Origin: Acidimicrobiia bacterium
GTDB lineage: Bacteria > Actinomycetota > Acidimicrobiia > Spongiisociales > ZC4RG35
Length of the DNA stretch: 64,000 nt
Direction of reading: 5' to 3'
Assembly: GCA_028284765.1 (NCBI GenBank)
Contig: JANQRA010000011.1
Location: 1 to 64,000 of the forward strand
Below are positions 58,968 to 64,000 of this stretch, piece after piece. The notes beneath the pieces were generated by a model. It ran no database searches and was not told the DNA's origin. It saw nothing but the letters and a program-made list of their open reading frames with translations. Every line of letters starts with the position of its first letter. Position 1 is the first letter of the stretch. A program made the position numbers and the translations under genes.

Positions 58968-59726
58968 CTAGGCGCCTGGGGAGGGGAGGGCTTCTCCGGT
59001 CTCCACCAGGCTCTTGAGGCCGGCGATGATGTACGGCAGGCCTTCGCTGAAGTCCGCGAGGTTCTTGGGTCCGATGTCATAGAGCTCGACCTTGAGCTCG
59101 ACCATGCCGCTCATCTCGCTCAAAGCCCACACTTCTCGGACCGGACCTTCTGCGGTCAGCTCCTCGTCCCACATTGCGTGGAACATGAATTCGATGCGCT
59201 TGGGCGGGTCGATTGAGATGATGTGCCCTTCTGAAGCGGCGCTTCCGTCGGGGTAGCTGTAGTTCATCGGTGCCCCGACCTCCCATTCCGATTCTACGGC
59301 AGTGCCGTAGAAGTACTGAACGGTCTTTTCAGGGTTGGTGATTGCGTCCCACACATCCTCGGCCGAGCCGCGGATGAAGGACTTGTAGACGTGGATCGGC
59401 TGATCCATGGCGGGTTCTCCCTTTTCCACGCGAGCCTTGACGCCGGCGATCGCTCCGACTCTTGGCTCGGCGATTCTGCTGATCCAGCGATCTTGGATCA
59501 GCCTGATAGGGACGGGGTTCAGGTAGTGGAACTTCTGGCGGCCCTGCTTGTGGGTTGTTACCAGATCCGCCTCTTCGAGAATCTTGAGATGGTTCATGAC
59601 GCCGTATCTCGTCATCTCGGGGAGGTAGCTGCACAACTCGCCGAGTGTCTGACCATCCCGCTCGAAAAGTTCATCGAGGAGACGGCGACGGCTTGGGTCG
59701 TTGATGGCTCTGAACACTTCGTCCAT
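58968..59726 (-). CDS. ArsR-type HTH fused to SRPBCC/AHSA1 domain
   Basis: 252 residues from ATG 59726; starts further upstream would begin inside the operator. Residues 1-85 are an ArsR winged helix: VFRAINDPSRRRLLDELFER, QTLGELCSYLPEMTRYGVMN, HLKILEEADLVTTHKQGRQK and HYLNPVPIRLIQDRWI. Residues 115-245 are an SRPBCC/AHSA1 domain: VYKSFIRGSAEDVWDAITNP, EWEVGAPMNYSYPDG, FMFHAMWDEELTAEGPVREV. A one-component regulator in which the SRPBCC cavity probably binds the inducer. The operator right at its promoter argues for autoregulation. Confidence 0.92.
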   Translation of the reverse strand: MDEVFRAINDPSRRRLLDELFERDGQTLGELCSYLPEMTRYGVMNHLKILEEADLVTTHKQGRQKFHYLNPVPIRLIQDRWISRIAEPRVGAIAGVKARVEKGEPAMDQPIHVYKSFIRGSAEDVWDAITNPEKTVQYFYGTAVESEWEVGAPMNYSYPDGSAASEGHIISIDPPKRIEFMFHAMWDEELTAEGPVREVWALSEMSGMVELKVELYDIGPKNLADFSEGLPYIIAGLKSLVETGEALPSPGA

Positions 59727-59733
59727 GACTGTC

Positions 59734-59763
59734 ACTATATGTGAGTAAACACTCACATGTCAA
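59734..59763 (-). promoter_or_regulatory. Leaderless promoter with ArsR operator in the spacer
   Basis: On the minus strand TTGACA (59758-59763) and TATAGT (59734-59739) are 18 bases apart, and the ATG lies 7 bases after the -10, so the transcript should start at or next to the start codon. ATGTGAGT (59739-59746) and ACTCACAT (59751-59758) form a perfect inverted repeat (4-base spacer) that fills the promoter spacer, ideal for repression by the gene's own ArsR domain. Confidence 0.85.
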
Positions 59764-59774
59764 CCACTTGTCTG

Positions 59775-59825
59775 CGAACCCTGGGTTGTGGACTTCGCTA
59801 TGCGCAGGTCACAACCCTGGGTTCG
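59775..59825 (-). terminator. 16-bp perfect inverted repeat after doxX-like gene
   Basis: Left arm CGAACCCTGGGTTGTG (59775-59790) and its complement (59810-59825) flank a 19-base loop, the same loop length as the hairpin at 58917-58963. It lies 8 bases after the stop of the DoxX-like gene and just before the ArsR-SRPBCC promoter, so it likely isolates the two. Confidence 0.75.
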
Positions 59826-59833
59826 TCGGTGGT

Positions 59834-60310
59834 TCAGTCGGTCTCGGAGACGAAACGGCCGCCTCGAACGGTTGCTCCGATGACGAAGCCGGCTGAGATC
59901 AGCACGGCGTTCTTGAAGATGTATTGACCTTCGAGAGTCAGGACAAACGGGAACTCGGTCCAGATCCGTTCCGGAAAGAGGATCAAAGGCGTCATCGTCC
60001 CCGCCATCTGTGCGAAGAGCAGGAGAAGCGTCAGCCGCAGATAGCGTGCGGTGACCAACCCGATCCCGATTGTTAGTTCCAGACAGGCCAGCCCCAGACG
60101 GGCCACGTCTTCGCTGAGCAAACCGAACGTCAGCTTCATCGTCGTGTCGGTTGCGATCTCGTCAGCTGGGCTCATCCCAGGAACGAGTTTCAGGGCTCCG
60201 AACCAGATGAAGATGAGCCCAATGCTCCAGCGGAGAAGAGTGACACCGTTGCGGGCCATCCAGGATGTGACTGCCCGATCGACCGCATCGAAGCGTTCTG
60301 TGAGAGTCAT
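59834..60310 (-). CDS. DoxX/YkgB-like membrane protein
   Basis: 158 residues with four membrane segments: VTLLRWSIGLIFIWFGALKL (23-42), LACLELTIGIGLVTARYLRL, LLLFAQMAGTMTPLILFPER and KNAVLISAGFVIGATVRGG. The pattern FxGxxKLxPG...SPA and FVLTLEGQYIFKNAVL resembles the YkgB/RclC branch of DoxX-like proteins, linked in enterobacteria to chlorine and redox stress. It is followed by a strong hairpin. Confidence 0.85.
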   Translation of the reverse strand: MTLTERFDAVDRAVTSWMARNGVTLLRWSIGLIFIWFGALKLVPGMSPADEIATDTTMKLTFGLLSEDVARLGLACLELTIGIGLVTARYLRLTLLLLFAQMAGTMTPLILFPERIWTEFPFVLTLEGQYIFKNAVLISAGFVIGATVRGGRFVSETD

Positions 60311-60349
60311 AGGGGGAGGCTACGACCGCCCCCCGCTTGGGCAACTCGG

Positions 60350-60757
60350 TTAGCCGCGTGCCTCCACGGCAGCGACCGACTTCGTGATCAGATCGGTCAA
60401 GGTCGCTTTGTCGACCTTCTCCAAGTCCTTGATATAGAGGCAGGACTTACCGGTCGAGTGAGGACCAAGATCCTCGAGCAGACCTTCGTAGTCGCTGAAC
60501 CCATCCATGATGTAGAGAGTCAACGACTGCTTCCTCGGAGAGAAGCCGACCTTCATCCATTCCCGGTCGTTGTCCTTGCCGTACCGATAGGCGCCAAACC
60601 CAACGATCGAGGTTCCCCACATCTCGGCTTTGTCGCCTGTGATCTCGGTCATGAGATCCTTGACGACGAAGGCGTCTCGTCGTCGAGTCTCGTTGTCAAC
60701 GGATTCGAGGAATGCGTCGACGTCGCCGTCATTCCGTTGCGTCTTGAGCTCAGCCAT
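60350..60757 (-). CDS. DUF1801 protein
   Basis: 135 residues. DVDAFLESVDNETRRRDAFV, EITGDKAEMWGTSIVGFGAY, YRYGKDNDREWMKVGFSPRK, LTLYIMDGFSDYEGLLEDLG and SCLYIKDLEKVDKATLTDLI are the DUF1801 (YdhG/YjbR-related) pattern. Function unknown; often found with small stress genes. Encoded 39 bases upstream of the DoxX-like gene. Confidence 0.92.
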   Translation of the reverse strand: MAELKTQRNDGDVDAFLESVDNETRRRDAFVVKDLMTEITGDKAEMWGTSIVGFGAYRYGKDNDREWMKVGFSPRKQSLTLYIMDGFSDYEGLLEDLGPHSTGKSCLYIKDLEKVDKATLTDLITKSVAAVEARG

Positions 60758-60776
60758 GGGCGAACACTAAGGCGAT

Positions 60777-61502
60777 TCAGCGCGTGAAGACGTGTGCCGT
60801 CCAAAGACGGCCCTCAGTGTCCCGGTAGGCGCCGACTCCGAAATCGGTGTACTCGCCCAACATGTTCGAGCGGTGTCCTGAGCTGGACGCCAGTGCGTCG
60901 AAGACGCCGCTGGCCGAGCCTCCGGTACCCACATTCTCAGCGGCGGCACTCCAAGGAGGCAGCAAAGAACCGATGTTGGAGTGGCTGAGGCTTCCGTCCT
61001 CGGCAAGTTTCTTGGCCCAGCTCCTGGCATAAGAGTCGAGTGAACCGTTTCTCGATAGCGCGGGTAGTCCGCTTGAAGTGCGGAGAGAGTTGACCGACGC
61101 TGCGAACTGCGATTCAGCCCCGCCATCGAACCCACCCGTCTGGGCGGGTGGTTGCGTCGTGGTTGTTGACGGGGGTGGCGGAGGACTGGTGGTCCCGGTG
61201 CTGGGTCGGGGCTGGGGTTGCGTGGCTGCTGCGGTGGTTGTGGAGGTGGCGACAGTTGTTGTTGTGGTTGAAGGCGGAGTGAGGAGTTCCTCGGTCAGAT
61301 CCTCTTCTGTTTCGTCGAGATCACCGCCAACTGACTCGGTCTGCACCAAAGCCTCGAAGTCGGCCTGGGTTGTCGTCGTTTCCGTGCCTGTCGTGATCAC
61401 GTGCAGCGTCGGGGGCTGACGGTCGGCGGTGACCAGCATCAACAACGCCCAGGCGAGGGCGAGGACAAGGGTGGATGCAGCAGCGACTCGGGTTCGGGTC
61501 AT
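60777..61502 (-). CDS. Secreted CAP (SCP/PR1) domain protein
   Basis: 241 residues from ATG 61502. A signal/anchor segment (VAAASTLVLALAWALLMLVT) is followed by a Thr/Pro-rich linker to about residue 110. The CAP domain has QFAASVNSLRTSSGLPALSR, LDSYARSWAKKLAEDGSLSH, ENVGTGG and SSGHRSNMLGEYTDFGVGAY ending WTAHVFTR. The His and Glu of the CAP cavity are present. CAP proteins act extracellularly in wall or lipid interactions; role here unknown. Confidence 0.9.
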   Translation of the reverse strand: MTRTRVAAASTLVLALAWALLMLVTADRQPPTLHVITTGTETTTTQADFEALVQTESVGGDLDETEEDLTEELLTPPSTTTTTVATSTTTAAATQPQPRPSTGTTSPPPPPSTTTTQPPAQTGGFDGGAESQFAASVNSLRTSSGLPALSRNGSLDSYARSWAKKLAEDGSLSHSNIGSLLPPWSAAAENVGTGGSASGVFDALASSSGHRSNMLGEYTDFGVGAYRDTEGRLWTAHVFTR

Positions 61503-61522
61503 GCGGAGACGTCGAGAGTACG

Positions 61523-62575
61523 TCAGTCCGGCTGCTTGCCCAAGTAGCCCTTCTCGTGGAGATCCATCGCCTGGTCGTGGATCGATGTGTCGATGTCCAT
61601 CCAATCCATGCCGAGTTCGTTCTCGATCTTGGACGTGTTGAGATCGAACTTGGCGCCAAGATTGGGCGAGACCGCTTCTCGGACTCCCTTGGGCTGGGTG
61701 AGCATCAGGCCTTTGACCACGAGGCTGCCGACAGGGTTGTCGAGACCGAGCTTCGGCAACTCGTAGTGCTCATCGAGCCCTGCGTCATTCATGACGTCGA
61801 TGTAACGACGGAAGGGAGGGGCTCCGGCCGAGGTGAGGTAGCGGCCGTGTGCTTCGGGTGTCTCCATGGCGAGGATGTGTGCTTTGGCGACGTCCCGCAC
61901 GTCAACGATCGGGAAAGACATGTCGATGATCGCCGGGGCTTGCCCGTTGGTCATCCCAATCATGAACTCGTGGGTCTGGTTCACGCGGTTGACGACCGAG
62001 GGGCCGATCACACCGACCGGGTTGATGACGACGAGGTCGAAGTGTCTGTTCTCTTCCTCCATGAAATCCCAGGCTGACCTTTCAGCCATCGTCTTGGAGT
62101 AGGCATATGGACCGTTCGTGAGGGATGACTCCTCATTCCAGTCGGCTTCGCTGTAGGGCTCGTCCCGCCCTCCGTTTGAGACAGCAGCGAATGAGGAGGT
62201 GAGCACGATTCTCTTGACCGAGGGAGTCTCAGCAGCGGAGTGGAGAACCGACATGGTGCCATTGACTGCCGGATCAACGAGGTCACGTTGCGGGTCGTCG
62301 ACCTGGAGGATGTACGGCGACGCCGTGTGGAGGACATATTCGACGTCGGTCATATGTGGGGTGAACGCCCCAGGCTCGTTGAGGTCGGCGGCCACCAGCT
62401 CGAGACGCTCTGATGCCCCGGGAAGAGAGGTCAGCTCGCCTTGCTCCACTGCCTTCTCGACGTTTCGAGTGGTTCCGCGAACTCGATAGCCCGCAGCAAG
62501 GAGTTGTTTGACGAGTTCAGCAGCTACGAATCCGGTCGCCCCGGTGACCAGGACAGGAGATTGGGAGATAGGCAT
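61523..62575 (-). CDS. NAD-dependent epimerase/dihydroflavonol-reductase-like SDR
   Basis: 350 residues from ATG 62575 (ATG 62587 also possible); the open frame goes on to the right but is Arg/Ser-rich. The extended-SDR start is SQSPVLVTGATGFVAAELVK; VLHTASPYILQ and VKRIVLTSSFAAV follow, with the Tyr-Lys pair in PYAYSKTMAERSAWDF. INPVGVIGPSV and FPIVDVRDVAKAHILAMETP are the usual substrate-domain segments. Reduces or oxidises a carbonyl on a small aromatic or lipid molecule; substrate unknown. Confidence 0.92.
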   Translation of the reverse strand: MPISQSPVLVTGATGFVAAELVKQLLAAGYRVRGTTRNVEKAVEQGELTSLPGASERLELVAADLNEPGAFTPHMTDVEYVLHTASPYILQVDDPQRDLVDPAVNGTMSVLHSAAETPSVKRIVLTSSFAAVSNGGRDEPYSEADWNEESSLTNGPYAYSKTMAERSAWDFMEEENRHFDLVVINPVGVIGPSVVNRVNQTHEFMIGMTNGQAPAIIDMSFPIVDVRDVAKAHILAMETPEAHGRYLTSAGAPPFRRYIDVMNDAGLDEHYELPKLGLDNPVGSLVVKGLMLTQPKGVREAVSPNLGAKFDLNTSKIENELGMDWMDIDTSIHDQAMDLHEKGYLGKQPD

Positions 62576-62609
62576 GGGCCTGAACATACGACATGTCGAG
62601 GGTATTGGA

Positions 62610-63440
62610 TCAACCGTCGAGCCTGGAGACGACCTCAGCGACTGGATACGCAAGTGACGTTGTCGTGTTCGGGACGGGTAAGAACTCCCAGGAACCGCCG
62701 GAGACTCGCCACCGTGCGGTCCAGTCGTATTCGACAGTGATGTCGTGCTCGGCCTTGTGTTCGTAGACGTGTGTGGCCGAGCCGTCGGGGTATCCGATGA
62801 GTACCTCATCGGTCGGGGGGTAGGTCGAGTCGGTCCCGTCGCCCCACCTGACGATGACCGCCGAGACGTCGATCTCGACATCGAGGCTGGTGGCACCTGA
62901 GCTGAGTGTGGCGTCGTGGTCAGCCGGGACCTCAACGCCGACGTAGGTCTCCATTCCGGTAACACCGTGACCCGGGGCCGGGCTGAGATCGGGTGCGGGT
63001 GGATCGTGGATGTAGGCCATGACGTACTCCCAAGCATCTGCCCTGGGGTCGGCCGCCGGCACAGGCTCGGAGGTGCAGCGGGGGAGCGTCGGGCCGATGG
63101 CGATGATGCCTCCCGGCACCCCTGGGTCGGTGTCGAATCCGATCTCGGCGCTGCCGTCACCGAACTGGACGAGGATCACGTAGTCGGTGGGTGCGGAGGT
63201 GTAGTACCAGCACTGACCGGTGAGGTCGGTCCCGAGGTTGGGGTAGAGAGTCGAAGGGACCGAGGAGTCGTCGGCGTATTCGACGACGTCGCCGCCGGCG
63301 ATCCGACAGACGGTGACCTGGGTTTCTACAAGACGGACTGGATCGAAAACCCGCTCTGTCCAACAGGCGGAGAATGTCTCAGCCGATGCCGATATCGGGA
63401 TTGCGGCGATGAGAACTACGAGCGCAGTGAGCTTTCGCAA
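62610..63440 (-). CDS. Secreted PKD-like protein of unknown function
   Basis: About 276 residues from TTG 63440 (GGGAGG four bases upstream; TTG 63452 also possible). The signal peptide LRKLTALVVLIAAIPISASA precedes a mature part with two PKD-like WGDG/FGDG turns: VQFGDGSAEIGF and VIVRWGDGTDSTYPPTDEV, the latter before SATHVYEHKAEHDITVEYDW. Several Cys (CWTERV, TVCRIAG, CWYYTSA, RCTSEP) may form disulfides. Probably extracellular. Confidence 0.8.
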   Translation of the reverse strand: MRKLTALVVLIAAIPISASAETFSACWTERVFDPVRLVETQVTVCRIAGGDVVEYADDSSVPSTLYPNLGTDLTGQCWYYTSAPTDYVILVQFGDGSAEIGFDTDPGVPGGIIAIGPTLPRCTSEPVPAADPRADAWEYVMAYIHDPPAPDLSPAPGHGVTGMETYVGVEVPADHDATLSSGATSLDVEIDVSAVIVRWGDGTDSTYPPTDEVLIGYPDGSATHVYEHKAEHDITVEYDWTARWRVSGGSWEFLPVPNTTTSLAYPVAEVVSRLDG

Positions 63441-63991
63441 TCCGCCTCCCAAAGGTCATCTTTGAATGCCCAGGTCGAGAGTCTCTTCCACCCGTCTTGA
63501 GTCCACCGCAAGACTTCGACGGCAGACGATTCGCCTTCTCTGAAGCTTGTTAGAACGAGCGTGGTCCAGACAGCCACGCATTCGACATCGGACCGGAGAA
63601 CCTCAGTCGCGCGAAACGAGATGTCCGCCGGCTTTGGCGCCGCCTGAAACTCGACGCCAAAACTCTCCTTGGCCGTTTCAACCGATTCGTCGAGGATCAC
63701 CACCTCCCGAATCCGTTCCTCGTCTTCGTTGTAGATCCCTTCGAACCAGCCAAACCACAGCTCTCGCAGGATCTCTTCCGCCTCCTCGACGGTCGTCACC
63801 ACTAGAGATTCGACAGTCGACGTCGTGGTCTCCGAGGCCCCCGTCGAGGTCGTCGAGGCCGGGTCCTCCGTTGTGGTCGTCGTCGTCACAGCTTGAGTGG
63901 GAGTCGGGTCGCCTTGGTCGGGATCGGGCCACAGAAAGAAGACCCCTAAGGCGAGGCCAGCGGCGACCAGGACGAGGATCGCGTACCTCAT
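63416..63991 (-). CDS. Membrane-anchored NTF2-like protein
   Basis: 191 residues from ATG 63991, near the right edge but complete. An N-terminal anchor (YAILVLVAAGLALGVFFLWP) and a Thr/Ser linker to about residue 65 lead to EEAEEILRELWFGWFEGIYN, IREVVILDESVETAKESFG and VECVAVWTTLVLTSFREGES, which look like an NTF2/SnoaL-type fold outside the cell. Its 3' end overlaps the start of the PKD-like gene, so the two are probably coupled. Confidence 0.75.
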   Translation of the reverse strand: MRYAILVLVAAGLALGVFFLWPDPDQGDPTPTQAVTTTTTTEDPASTTSTGASETTTSTVESLVVTTVEEAEEILRELWFGWFEGIYNEDEERIREVVILDESVETAKESFGVEFQAAPKPADISFRATEVLRSDVECVAVWTTLVLTSFREGESSAVEVLRWTQDGWKRLSTWAFKDDLWEADCESSLRS

Positions 63992-64000
63992 TCACCCGAA

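Noticed and set aside
61180-61300. Repeat-like GTGGTTGTTGTTG stretch
   Set aside because: This is the codon-level repetition of a Thr/Pro-rich linker in the CAP protein, not an array or CRISPR.
62588-63160. Extension of the epimerase-like gene to the right
   Set aside because: Arg/Ser/Pro-rich text opposite the PKD-like gene; the Rossmann start at 62575-62587 sets the true N-terminus.
1-64000. tRNA, rRNA, CRISPR, integrase or transposase genes
   Set aside because: I looked for their typical sequence marks on both strands and found none; the only broken gene is the DUF4440 remnant, and I saw no transposon ends near it.

Overview
The window reads as chromosomal DNA of a GC-rich environmental actinobacterium. 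Pointers are frequent GTG and TTG starts, several F420/deazaflavin-type oxidoreductases (15661-16086, 21740-22222, 28214-28591, 46985-47806), a DUF3039 protein (a family I know mainly from Actinomycetota), an actinobacterial LigB-type ATP-dependent DNA ligase with a separate LigD-type polymerase, and many lipoproteins with clear lipoboxes. An acidimicrobial lineage would fit, but that is inference. I see no rRNA, tRNA, CRISPR array, intact insertion sequence or phage, and no stretch over 300 bases without a gene.

Layout. 1-2.6 kb: the end of a large coiled-coil ATPase, a SEC-C zinc protein and a frameshifted DUF4440 remnant, possibly the edge of an accessory region. 2.6-6 kb: a MarR regulator divergent from a small protein plus an MFS exporter, then an SDR. 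6-14.3 kb: secreted and envelope proteins (a nuclease with three lamin-tail domains, lipoproteins, a Tat-type amine oxidase, a ZU5-like lipoprotein) and a small zinc ribbon with an apparent frameshift. 14.5-29.5 kb: metabolic and housekeeping genes (nitroreductase, YdeI, PPOX, a DUF2652 cyclase-like protein, a DEAD helicase with an RRM, a CPA2 antiporter, peptidases, DUF1015, LtrA, a Fpg/Nei glycosylase). 29.5-34.4 kb: a kinase/PLP-enzyme fusion, a second MFS protein and pirin, closed by a 46-bp perfect palindrome.

34.4-38.6 kb is a tightly overlapping minus-strand operon, DUF4129 / membrane protein / MoxR ATPase / DUF58 / membrane protein. 38.66-40.2 kb is a TetR-SDR operon with two perfect operators lying on a near-consensus promoter. 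40.2-43.6 kb holds a thioesterase, an APH-fold kinase, DUF1295, PlsC and a small GNAT. 43.6-46.9 kb is the most unusual unit: a UBP zinc finger, a receiver fused to a cysteine-less thioredoxin-reductase-like flavoprotein, and a histidine kinase with an intact-looking cyclic-nucleotide pocket. All three overlap by ATGA and look like one redox or nucleotide-sensing two-component system.

47-58.5 kb: an F420-type LLM oxidoreductase, LigB, small proteins, an M20 dipeptidase, a stand-alone LigD-type polymerase, a beta-propeller lipoprotein, an S9 peptidase and an alpha/beta hydrolase. 58.5-64 kb: a VOC protein, an ArsR-SRPBCC fusion with its own operator and a nearly leaderless promoter, DoxX, DUF1801, and surface proteins with Thr/Pro linkers.

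Two organisational features recur. Four convergent gene pairs share a 4-base stop-codon overlap. Other convergent or terminal junctions carry long perfect inverted repeats without obvious U tracts.
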